Source: Sanchytrium tribonematis (Eukaryota; Sanchytriomycota; Sanchytriomycetes; Sanchytriales; Sanchytriaceae). Taken from it: DNA of 25,542 bases. Below are positions 19,040-25,542 of this stretch, in pieces. The notes below the pieces were generated by a model, which worked only from the letters and a program-made list of their open reading frames with translations, did not search any database and was not told the DNA's origin. The translations under genes were made by a program, and so were the position numbers. The stretch lies in the NCBI GenBank assembly GCA_018985235.1, contig JADGIG010000066.1, positions 1-25,542 on the forward strand, in the 5' to 3' direction. Position 1 is the first letter of the stretch, and the number at the start of each line of letters is the position of its first letter.

Positions 19040-19197
19040 CTGTTTCAAAAAATCTTAAAGGTTCCAATGAAATATTTTTTTGTCGCGACGTCCTAATTTA
19101 CGTCTCTCTTCATGTGATCTTATGGATGGTACAGAATAGAAATTTGGGTATTAAGGTTTATCATGAAATCAGACTGTTGACCTTATAAAACACAGGG
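19040..19197. promoter_or_regulatory. 158-bp divergent promoter with overlapping palindromes
   Basis: Between the light-chain and HPRT starts is TCGCGACGTC at 19083-19092, where palindromes TCGCGA and GACGTC overlap, and a further ACGTC at 19100-19104. GACGTC is the core of ATF/CREB-type sites. In otherwise AT-rich DNA this cluster is a good candidate for factor binding. Confidence 0.4.
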
Positions 19198-19836
19198 ATG
19201 CGCATCGAGAAAGAATTTCAATTTCCTTTAGAAGAGTTTTGCATCCCAAATCATTACAAGGATGATGTCGAATCCGTTTTAATTCCACATGGGCTCATAC
19301 AAGATAAAGTTGAAAAGTTGGCAGAAATTATTGTGAAAGAAACTAAAGACGCCAGTCTGGTTGCCTGTTGCATTCTCAAAGGGGCACATTTGTTCTACTC
19401 AGATTTACTCAATGCTATAAAAAGAAAGAGAAGAGTTGTTGATGCTAAATTGGAACAATTACCACTTCAATTAGAATTCATTAGAGTGAAAAGTTATCAC
19501 AATGCGGAATCCACTGGCAAAGTGGAGATTCAAGGAATCAATATGGAAGGACTCAAAGACAAACATGTTTTATTGGTGGAAGACATAGTAGATACCGGAA
19601 ACACAATGAAAAATTTGTTGCAGGAAATCTCAAAATTTAGTCCAAAGTCTGTAAAAGTGGTTAGTTTGTTGGTCAAACGAACACCATTAAGTAATGGATA
19701 TACACCTGATTATTATGGATTTTCAATACCAGACACATTTTGTGTAGGATATTGCCTGGATTATAATGAATATTTTCGAGATTTGGATCATATTTGTGCG
19801 ATTAGTAAAGTAGGAATGGAAAAATACAAGCAATAA
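19198..19836 (+). CDS. HPRT1: Hypoxanthine-guanine phosphoribosyltransferase
   Basis: HPRT salvages hypoxanthine and guanine to IMP and GMP using PRPP, in the cytosol. The ORF has 212 residues, as in animal enzymes (about 218), and is of the animal type rather than the distinct yeast Hpt1 type. It shows the N-terminal IPNHYKDDVESVLIPHGLI, the cis-peptide LKGAH loop, FIRVKSYHNAESTGKV (the flexible catalytic loop), the PRPP-binding VLLVEDIVDTGNTM and the purine-contact KRTPL and GFSIPD segments. There is no intron. The stop lies 6 bp from that of the convergent COX18 gene. Purine salvage suits an organism that takes nucleobases from a host, but that link is inference. Confidence 0.96.
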   Translation: MRIEKEFQFPLEEFCIPNHYKDDVESVLIPHGLIQDKVEKLAEIIVKETKDASLVACCILKGAHLFYSDLLNAIKRKRRVVDAKLEQLPLQLEFIRVKSYHNAESTGKVEIQGINMEGLKDKHVLLVEDIVDTGNTMKNLLQEISKFSPKSVKVVSLLVKRTPLSNGYTPDYYGFSIPDTFCVGYCLDYNEYFRDLDHICAISKVGMEKYKQ

Positions 19837-19837
19837 A
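19832..19837 (+). terminator. AATAAA overlapping the HPRT stop codon
   Basis: The TAA at 19834-19836 is inside the hexamer, five bases before the stop of the opposite gene. Confidence 0.55.
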
Positions 19838-19842
19838 ACATT

Positions 19843-20574
19843 TCAATTGGTTTTCTTGTAGCGAATGGCGCCTTCTTTCCTTCCCAAAATTTTATCCATT
19901 ATAGAGGACTCAAACATTAAATTCTGTATAAATGTCCAAGTAGTCGACGTACACCAAAAAATTACGACTGATTCGGGGAGTAAAGTAGCTATGGGAACAG
20001 TCAAAGCAGAAAGTCCACCAAGTAGGTATTTAATTTTAAAATTAGGAACTGGGTAAATGTAGCTATTCAATACCTGCAACAAGCCTAGATACATAGCGAG
20101 TGAAACGAATCCGGTTTGATTTAGATCCCACAATTGTAAAGTATTATCCAAATTTACATCAATCCAATTTGGAATCCAACCATTTAAACCAGACATCTTT
20201 CGAAGACTCAGAGAAGCATACATCCAAAATGGTATTTGAGCTAACGGTGATAGAAGTTTTGAATATACCGAGAAGGAGCTGGAGATCCCGTGTCTTTCAT
20301 AAATAAAAACTTTTGCCATGTCAATTTCGCGCTTGATGTGCGACATTTGAGGACTGGATTTCCCATGGAATCGTGCTTTGAGTATTTCTGTTTTAGCTAC
20401 ACTAGAATTTAGCGCTTTGAGTAAGCTATTCATGGACCCCAGCTTTCTTTTGATTTTGGCAGATCGAATGTACAATGGAATCATCATCAATTTAAATCCC
20501 GCAGTCCATATTATTATACTAACTCTATCGCTTTTAGTATATTCCGTGATTCTACCATGTAGGCTGGAAAGCAT
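19843..20574 (-). CDS. COX18: Cox18/Oxa2-type mitochondrial membrane insertase
   Basis: Cox18 is the YidC/Oxa1/Alb3-family protein that moves the C-terminal tail of Cox2 across the mitochondrial inner membrane. The ORF has 243 residues. Membrane segments appear near 20-36 (VSIIIWTAGFKLMMIPLYI), then a positively charged hairpin (KIKRKL to MAKVFIYERHG), then PLAQIPFWMYASLSLRKMSG, a Cox18-like signature. Later segments lie near VSLAMYLGLLQVLNSYIYP and the pair LLGGLSALTVPIATLLP and VVIFWCTSTTWTFIQNLMF. It is shorter than usual (about 310-330) because almost no presequence precedes the first membrane segment, and only 29 bp separate its ATG from the opposite gene. A split exon or another import signal are alternatives. 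Oxa1 is less likely because the long C-terminal coiled tail is missing. Confidence 0.8.
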   Translation of the reverse strand: MLSSLHGRITEYTKSDRVSIIIWTAGFKLMMIPLYIRSAKIKRKLGSMNSLLKALNSSVAKTEILKARFHGKSSPQMSHIKREIDMAKVFIYERHGISSSFSVYSKLLSPLAQIPFWMYASLSLRKMSGLNGWIPNWIDVNLDNTLQLWDLNQTGFVSLAMYLGLLQVLNSYIYPVPNFKIKYLLGGLSALTVPIATLLPESVVIFWCTSTTWTFIQNLMFESSIMDKILGRKEGAIRYKKTN

Positions 20575-20603
20575 TTCTTTATGTTTTCCCCTCTAACAAT
20601 TTA
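20575..20603. promoter_or_regulatory. 29-bp divergent spacer between COX18 and a small orphan gene
   Basis: This is the shortest start-to-start distance in the window. Either both transcripts start inside the opposite coding region or a minimal shared promoter serves both. No motif is evident. Confidence 0.4.
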
Positions 20604-21053
20604 ATGAAAGTACCATCTTTCCCAGCAATCAAAGACGAATATTGTATATTGACTGCTTTTCAGAATCATGTTAATAGAGGACATGGTGCAGAACCTAAAA
20701 TCAAAATGCGATGCATTAAAAGAGACTTGGAAAAATTTTACAAAAGAGAAAACCCTTGGAATCTCTTGGATGGTTATTATTATGAGGAATATGTTGGAAG
20801 AGATAGTTCTTATAACCATTTAGACTCGATGTCTAAGCCGCTGATCACAAATGAAATCGATTTAGGTAAGCAAGTCAGCCAACGGATATCCAAATTTAAA
20901 GAAACCTTAACTAGGCTTTGGTCTCCTGGTATAAGGTTGACAAAAGAAATCACAACTTTTCAAGTTAACTATGCGCCTCTCATCGAACAATCTGATAAGG
21001 CTCAAGGTATTTGGTCAAAATTGTATGACTTTTGGTTTAAATCAGCGAAATAA
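20604..21053 (+). CDS. Small basic protein, unrecognised
   Basis: The 149-residue ORF has an ATG and an intact frame, but I do not recognise a family. It is rich in Lys, Arg, Tyr and Trp, with no membrane segment or signal peptide. The first half has a compact charged section (KIKMRCIKRDLEKFYKR, then NPWNLLDGYYYEEYVGRD) and the second half looks helical, ending WSKLYDFWFKSAK. The composition and the head-to-head pairing with COX18 would suit a mitochondrial ribosomal or assembly factor, but this is inference only. Vps26 begins 27 bp after its stop on the same strand. The AATAAA overlapping the stop and the tight packing support a real gene. Confidence 0.65.
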   Translation: MKVPSFPAIKDEYCILTAFQNHVNRGHGAEPKIKMRCIKRDLEKFYKRENPWNLLDGYYYEEYVGRDSSYNHLDSMSKPLITNEIDLGKQVSQRISKFKETLTRLWSPGIRLTKEITTFQVNYAPLIEQSDKAQGIWSKLYDFWFKSAK

Positions 21054-21054
21054 A
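21049..21054 (+). terminator. AATAAA overlapping the small orphan's stop codon
   Basis: The TAA at 21051-21053 is inside the hexamer. Confidence 0.5.
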
Positions 21055-21080
21055 ATTTGCAATATTTTTCGAAACAATCA

Positions 21081-22292
21081 ATGAATGCAATCCAGGGACT
21101 GCTCTCAACCCAGCCGGAGTTGCTCTTGGCCATAGATAAACCAACTTATACGAAAGAAAAATTAGACATTAAACAATCAAGTATAATAAAAGGGCCTTCT
21201 AGTGAATATAATGTCCATTTAAAAGGAAAAATAGTTATTAGAGTTAAACATGGTAAACAGTTACAGCATAATGGCATAGACATTCAATTCGTTAATGCCA
21301 TTGAAAACGATTTTGATAAAAGTTGTAATTTAATTTTAAATTCAGTGGGTATGCAATTGGAACCTACAAACCCATTAGACAATAATCACAAACCAATAGT
21401 TGGAGGAAGTGTCATTCCATTCGAATTCATACTACCAATCACATACGATTCTTATGTTGGTGGTCGAGTGAAAATACTTTATTACATTGAATGTACCATT
21501 AAAAAAACACTTAATAATACCATAGCAAAAGAATTTGTGAATATTCAGCCAGATTTTTTCTTAAAACCGATACCACCTACCAGACCAATCCACTTGGAAG
21601 TTGGAATAGAAGATGTGTTGCATTTGGAACTTTCTTGTCGTAATAGTACATTTAATTTGAATGGTTCTATAGTGGGTATTCTGTCTTTTATATTAGTCCG
21701 TATTAAAATTAAGACAATCGAATTACAAATACTTCGTAAGGAGGCTGTTGGTTCATTTTCTACCACAAATGCGTTTGACCAGCAGATCGTAGCAAGTTAT
21801 CAAGTTGTTGATGGCCCTGTTAGCAAAGGAGATACAGTACCAATACGGTGTTTTCTGGCAGCTTTGGATTTGAGTCCATCGTTTAAGGATGTAGAAAAAC
21901 GAATCTCTATCAGATACTTTTTAAATTTAGTTCTAGTCGATGAGGAAAATAGAAGATATTTTAAACAGCAGGAAATCGATTTATATAGAGAAATACCCGG
22001 AAAAGAAACCATTGTGATGCCATCTCCATCTCCTTTATTGCTTCCTGATACCCCAACTTCAGATATCTTATCTTCACCAAAATCATCTAGACAAGAACCA
22101 CTGGTAGTTGAATCTGAACAGGGATCTAGTGAGGTTGTACCAAAGTCTGATATCAACGAGGAACCCCAAGTGGTCGAAAGTCCAAAACAATTTCCAGAAT
22201 CTAACCAGACTATTCATGATTCCTCTTCATCAAATACAGATCATGAGGAAAACGCGGATCCTCTTTTTCAAAGTCACAGCGTCTGGCAATAA
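21081..22292 (+). CDS. VPS26: Vps26, retromer subunit
   Basis: Vps26 is the arrestin-fold subunit of retromer, which returns cargo from endosomes to the Golgi with Vps35 and Vps29. From the ATG at 21081 it has 403 residues; the frame upstream opens with TTG and is not used. The first arrestin lobe shows KIVIRVKHGKQLQHNGIDIQ and the YDSYVGGRVKILYYIECTI strand pair. The second shows LEVGIEDVLHLEL, VGILSFILVRIKIKTIELQI, the DGPVSKGDTVPIRCFLA loop and RYFLNLVLVDEENRRYFKQQEI, the most conserved stretch of the family. The usual protein is about 330 residues; here a ~90-residue tail rich in Ser, Pro, Glu and Asp (PSPSPLLLPDTPTSD onward) is added and looks disordered. There is no intron. Confidence 0.95.
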   Translation: MNAIQGLLSTQPELLLAIDKPTYTKEKLDIKQSSIIKGPSSEYNVHLKGKIVIRVKHGKQLQHNGIDIQFVNAIENDFDKSCNLILNSVGMQLEPTNPLDNNHKPIVGGSVIPFEFILPITYDSYVGGRVKILYYIECTIKKTLNNTIAKEFVNIQPDFFLKPIPPTRPIHLEVGIEDVLHLELSCRNSTFNLNGSIVGILSFILVRIKIKTIELQILRKEAVGSFSTTNAFDQQIVASYQVVDGPVSKGDTVPIRCFLAALDLSPSFKDVEKRISIRYFLNLVLVDEENRRYFKQQEIDLYREIPGKETIVMPSPSPLLLPDTPTSDILSSPKSSRQEPLVVESEQGSSEVVPKSDINEEPQVVESPKQFPESNQTIHDSSSSNTDHEENADPLFQSHSVWQ

Positions 22293-22293
22293 A
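22288..22293 (+). terminator. AATAAA overlapping the Vps26 stop codon
   Basis: The TAA at 22290-22292 is inside the hexamer. The opposite gene ends 7 bp further on. Confidence 0.55.
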
Positions 22294-22299
22294 CTCAAT

Positions 22300-23001
22300 T
22301 TAAAAATCCAAATCATTATCAAGGTCTAGGTCATCTGATTCATCAAAATCGTCGAATTCGTCAGGAACATAATTTATCGCACCTTTTTCTTGTTGATGAG
22401 CCAAAACCACTTTTTCCTTTGCATCTTTTTCTTGTTCGGTCAACTTTAGATTAAACGTAAGTTGATCTAACATTCGATCTTCTTTTGACTCAATTTTGTC
22501 CAATTTCTTCTGAAAAGAGAGCAAGCTTTGAATCTTTTTGTTCTTGATGTCAACAATTTGACTAGTTTTGCCATTATAGTAGTAAGTCTCGATGACAAAC
22601 TTTTCTGCAGTCCTCGTGTCTAAGAATCTTTCCAATGGGTCTCTAGAGACCAACCTAGACACAGCGCTATTAGCGTCATCATAATCTCTTAACGTGCAAA
22701 TATTCATATAGGCGGCTCCAAATTTGGTAAATTTGTTCTTGTAAAATTGAATCACTTTTTCATCATGTAAAAGTAGACTCATCTTAACAGCAAACTTGAA
22801 AGATTTATCTAAATAGATATCTTGTGCGATATTTTCAAATTCAGCTTTGTTCAAATCAATTATATTCATCATCCCCAATTTGTGTTCACTCTGTTGATTA
22901 ATGTCTGAATTGAAAATTAATGACAATAAGTCTGTTGTCAAAGAACAGGTGTTGTATGTTATAAAATAGTGTTTTGGCTTTTGGATGGTTAAGATAGGCA
23001 T
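22300..23001 (-). CDS. Orphan protein with coiled-coil and acidic tail
   Basis: The 233-residue ORF starts at an ATG (23001) and has no intron; I do not recognise the family. Residues 1-130 look globular (KHYFITYNTCSLTTDLLSLIF, then a helix DLNKAEFENIAQDIYLD). A beta-hairpin follows (KFVIETYYYNGKTSQIVDIKN), then a helical segment of heptad-like charge (about 155-205, LLSFQKKLDKIESKEDRML and LTEQEKDAKEKVV). The last ~20 residues are almost all Asp/Glu with Phe/Leu (DEFDDFDESDDLDLD). Such tails occur on chaperones, histone-binding and ciliary assembly proteins; none is specifically supported. It is divergent from the membrane-protein gene at 23122 across 120 bp. Confidence 0.72.
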   Translation of the reverse strand: MPILTIQKPKHYFITYNTCSLTTDLLSLIFNSDINQQSEHKLGMMNIIDLNKAEFENIAQDIYLDKSFKFAVKMSLLLHDEKVIQFYKNKFTKFGAAYMNICTLRDYDDANSAVSRLVSRDPLERFLDTRTAEKFVIETYYYNGKTSQIVDIKNKKIQSLLSFQKKLDKIESKEDRMLDQLTFNLKLTEQEKDAKEKVVLAHQQEKGAINYVPDEFDDFDESDDLDLDNDLDF

Positions 23002-23121
23002 TTGTTAAAAGGAGTTGCGCAATAGATTTCGCAAAAGATTAAATGATTGGCCAAATGAAAATCAGACAGTAAATCACATGAGCTGATCACAACTATTTTG
23101 ATTCAATGACCTGCCAGGAGT
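23002..23121. promoter_or_regulatory. 120-bp divergent promoter region with a possible upstream ORF
   Basis: The spacer contains ATTGGCCAAAT near 23046-23056, an inverted CCAAT-like site, and a tiny ORF (ATG 23106 to TGA 23132, eight codons) that overlaps the ATG at 23122. If transcribed, it could reduce use of 23122 and favour the in-frame ATG at 23191. Confidence 0.35.
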
Positions 23122-24948
23122 ATGCTCATTGATGTGCTGCAGCTTGCTACCTTTCATTGTATTTATTTTAGCGTTAATAGCAGCACGCCAATGAATTTTC
23201 AAGAAAGGGCCGTTGTCAATTTACACACACTGCAAGAAGAAAAGGCAGACTCATTACCTTCTATTGGAGGTCGGGTTTTTGGATGTTTTCTGCCTCAAGA
23301 TTCTCATGATGTAATAATTATGCAAAACAGCACTGACAAAGTGGCTGTGCATATGGTTGAGCCTATTGTAAAGCATCTCAATATACACCATGATATATAT
23401 CATAAGTTTGTATCACTTTTTCATCATTCCCATGTGCAAAAGCGTGATTTGAAATCAATTTTGGCTATCCGTGAAATTATTTCTTTTATTGGCAAATTGG
23501 GACATACCTTTAATTCATATCTTCGGCATATAGCTAAAAAATTACATGTTGATAGCATTCTACGAACGATGTCTTTCTATACACATTATTTTAGTCTTGT
23601 GGTTCCTGTGGTTGAAAAAACTGTAAATATTAAACGATTCTCCGAAATCAATACGAAATCCAGTGAACATTTCAAAGGCAATCTTGACGATTCAAATCAT
23701 GATATTCTATTACATGATGACTCTTTGACTATAGTAGATGGCCGTGTACAAATGATGAAGGATGTCATATTGCCTCATTTAATGAATGCGGATTTGACAT
23801 CACTGCATAAGAAATATAACAATTCAGGGTTTTCACCACTTGAAAATCCTTCCTCGCTTCCTAACAGACCGTACCTTAAAAACATAATGGAACTTTTAAG
23901 TTCATTTCAGGTGTCTGCAAGGTCAGGCAAATTGGCACTTGACAAAATCATGAATCTTACAACCGGATTGTTGCCAACATATTATCAAGACATGCTTACT
24001 TTTCTCACTGCAAGTATACCTATTATGGGTTTAAATACCTTTTTAAAGTCGCATTTCAACATTGAAAAGCCCTGCTTATTGACCTTGTTTTTAATAATAG
24101 TTTCAACTGAGGGAACATATACATTTATGGCGTATAAAGGCATGGAACCTTTTTCTACTTACGACATAAAGTTGATCCAAAATGTAAGCGATGGTCAAGA
24201 ACTTTTATATGAATGGTTGGTGGACTCATCTACTGGGCCATCTGATCCCAAGAAAGAATACGAAATTCGAATCAAGTTGGACTGGTTCCCCAGAATGTTC
24301 AGTGCGGTAATCCAACAAATCAATTTAACAATGGGATGGTTGTTACCAGGATATTTATATTCCATTTTATATGCTCTAGATAGCTTTTTAATAGCACTGT
24401 GTGTATTTCCTATGCCTTATAGCTTTGGTAATTCGGTCGTTGCAATTCAGAAACTTAACAATTGGAGCTTTGGATGGTGGTATCTATGGAGTTATAGCTG
24501 TGTTTCTCATTTAGCCAGGGTACCGTTGAATTTTATTGATCCTAAAAGAGAAAATTATTTACAATCCTGGTTCCAATTTAAAGCATTGGCTATTGCAATA
24601 CCACAGGCATATCTTTGCATGGGACTGGTCAAGCAACTTAAATTGCAGCTTGACATGAGTAATCCAATACATTCAACTCATTTCTACATCAATGTATTTT
24701 CATGGGCCATGGATACACTTTCCATGATGACACCTTTTAAAAAAGGATTAGATCCTTACAACTTGGCTACAACAGGAATGGTGGTGGGATATGCTGCCAG
24801 AATACACTGGATGATGAAGCATGGTTTACCAGGTGTGGTTCCATACTATAATTCATTTTATCAAACCAATTCCACAACATTCCACATTGGATTTGAGACA
24901 AGCGGAGCTGGCGTTCATGACGTTCGGAAATTTTGGACACCTCAATAA
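23122..24948 (+). CDS. Orphan polytopic membrane protein
   Basis: The protein has 608 residues from 23122, or 585 from the in-frame ATG at 23191; the first 23 residues could be a weak signal peptide. I do not recognise a family. The N-terminal half is soluble and His-rich (MVEPIVKHLNIHHDIYHKF, LFHHSHVQKR, FYTHYF). From about residue 290 there are roughly six hydrophobic segments: TFLTASIPIMGLNTFL, LLTLFLIIVSTEGTYTFM, MGWLLPGYLYSILYALDSFL, FGWWYLWSYSCVSHLARV, ALAIAIPQAYLCMGLVK and FYINVFSWAMDTLSMM. The C-terminus is polar. No transporter, lipase or glycosyltransferase motif is seen. The stop is only 7 bp from the antiporter stop on the other strand. It is probably a real lineage-specific gene. 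Confidence 0.75.
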   Translation: MLIDVLQLATFHCIYFSVNSSTPMNFQERAVVNLHTLQEEKADSLPSIGGRVFGCFLPQDSHDVIIMQNSTDKVAVHMVEPIVKHLNIHHDIYHKFVSLFHHSHVQKRDLKSILAIREIISFIGKLGHTFNSYLRHIAKKLHVDSILRTMSFYTHYFSLVVPVVEKTVNIKRFSEINTKSSEHFKGNLDDSNHDILLHDDSLTIVDGRVQMMKDVILPHLMNADLTSLHKKYNNSGFSPLENPSSLPNRPYLKNIMELLSSFQVSARSGKLALDKIMNLTTGLLPTYYQDMLTFLTASIPIMGLNTFLKSHFNIEKPCLLTLFLIIVSTEGTYTFMAYKGMEPFSTYDIKLIQNVSDGQELLYEWLVDSSTGPSDPKKEYEIRIKLDWFPRMFSAVIQQINLTMGWLLPGYLYSILYALDSFLIALCVFPMPYSFGNSVVAIQKLNNWSFGWWYLWSYSCVSHLARVPLNFIDPKRENYLQSWFQFKALAIAIPQAYLCMGLVKQLKLQLDMSNPIHSTHFYINVFSWAMDTLSMMTPFKKGLDPYNLATTGMVVGYAARIHWMMKHGLPGVVPYYNSFYQTNSTTFHIGFETSGAGVHDVRKFWTPQ

Positions 24949-24949
24949 A
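24944..24949 (+). terminator. AATAAA overlapping the membrane-protein stop codon
   Basis: The TAA at 24946-24948 is inside the hexamer. Confidence 0.55.
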
Positions 24950-24954
24950 TCTAT

Positions 24955-24960
24955 TTTATT
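24955..24960 (-). terminator. AATAAA overlapping the antiporter stop codon
   Basis: On the minus strand CAA TAA AAT places the stop at 24958..24956 inside the hexamer. The two opposed signals of this convergent pair are 5 bp apart. Confidence 0.55.
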
Positions 24961-25542
24961 GGTAAAAAAACGAGAGCGCAATAATAGAATAACTTGCCAA
25001 AAGCATCGCACCTTCTAACCAATTACTTTGCCCATCGCTGATAAGATAGTTCACGATTAGCACAGATGTGAAAATTACAGCCTTAGTTAATCAAAAATAC
25101 AGTTTCAAAAGTGTCGAAGCAGAGAGTCATTGGCTGTTGAATAATCCAGCCCAAAACAGTCAACATTGGCATGGCAAAAAGTGCTATTTGCATACTGGAT
25201 CCCAAAGCAATGCCCAAAGTCAAGTCCATGTGATTGTGTATTGCAAATGTTACCGCACTGTAGTGCTCTGCTGCGTTTCCTACGATTGGCAATAAAATCA
25301 AAGCTACAAAAGATTCGGGCAAATGCCATTGCTCACTAATTCCCTCAATGGAATCCACTAAATAATCTGAGCAGATGGATACAATCAATGTAGTTGCAAA
25401 TAGCAAAAATATTGCAAAAGACCGAGTAATTACGGGGTCTTCTTCCATTTCATCACCCTCAAACATATATCGGTGCGTCTTTAATTGAAATAATAAATAT
25501 AAGCCATACATAATTAGTAAAATGACAGCCACACCTCTGCTC
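24956..25542 (-). CDS. VCX1: Vcx1/CAX-type vacuolar Ca2+/H+ antiporter (C-terminal half; N-terminus beyond the right edge)
   Basis: CAX antiporters load Ca2+ into the vacuole in exchange for protons. The frame enters from the right edge ([23 protein letters not shown]), and this exon runs to 25101; after a 19-nt intron the last exon is 25081..24956. The second alpha repeat is intact: the GNAAEH motif with its ion-binding Glu, then [21 protein letters not shown], and [17 protein letters not shown]. Splicing adds [40 protein letters not shown] and Q, the expected last two membrane helices and end. An acidic cytosolic loop (EGDEMEEDP) lies between helices as in yeast Vcx1. The first alpha repeat and any regulatory N-terminus are outside the window. 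Confidence 0.94.
25082..25100 (-). other. 19-nt spliceosomal intron in the antiporter gene
   Basis: The sequence on the coding strand is GTATTTTTGATTAACTAAG, in phase 0 after ACT. Splicing gives [20 protein letters not shown], matching CAX proteins, whereas read-through stops at the TAA in the intron. The branch-like TTAAC has its A at position 14. Confidence 0.96.

Noticed and set aside
21800-22156. A 118-codon minus-strand ORF over Vps26
   Set aside because: It is a shadow of the conserved Vps26 frame.

Overview
The window looks like nuclear DNA from a compact, AT-rich eukaryote on or near the fungal stem: a zoosporic, early-diverging fungus such as a Rozella-type cryptomycete, an aphelid or a chytrid. 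A mitofissin (Atg44/DUF1748), a Cdc4-type myosin light chain and an Atos-family protein point to fungi. An RSPH1-like radial-spoke MORN protein implies a motile flagellum. ATP synthase beta, lipoyl synthase and Cox18 imply respiring mitochondria rather than microsporidian mitosomes. TAA, TAG and TGA all act as stops, so the code is standard. The lineage is inferred from gene content; I could not run a phylogeny.

Layout. 1-5560: two Argonaute paralogues on the minus strand, the first cut by the window edge, with a plus-strand lipoyl synthase between them. 5637-8867: an Atos-family protein and a TPR-UBL-LRR protein resembling Tonsoku-like (TONSL), both minus. 8925-11397: ATP synthase beta (plus) converging on a STRAD-like pseudokinase (minus). 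11434-13594: SF3B5 and IST3/RBMX2, two proteins of the spliceosomal SF3b/branch-point machinery, pushed apart by a segment of about 1.24 kb that carries an orphan ORF and is bounded by direct copies of about 180-200 bp of their shared 3' ends. 13617-17654: a 919-residue orphan, a short-chain dehydrogenase and a small membrane protein. 17675-21053: RSPH1-like, mitofissin, Cdc4-like light chain, HPRT, Cox18 and a small orphan. 21081-25542: the retromer subunit Vps26, an orphan with an acidic tail, an orphan polytopic membrane protein and a Vcx1/CAX-type Ca2+/H+ antiporter that runs off the right edge.

The main discovery is the introns. All six that homology forces are 19 nt (five) or 20 nt (one). 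All are in phase 0, start GTAWT, and carry an A exactly at position -6 followed by a pyrimidine, which suggests a fixed branch point five bases before the 3' end. Five conserved gene families are involved. Such lengths are close to the smallest spliceosomal introns known (ciliates, chlorarachniophyte nucleomorphs).

The genome is also compressed between genes. Most convergent stops lie 6-47 bp apart, divergent starts lie as little as 29 bp apart, and in seven genes the AATAAA signal overlaps the stop codon. Against this background the insertion between SF3B5 and IST3 stands out.
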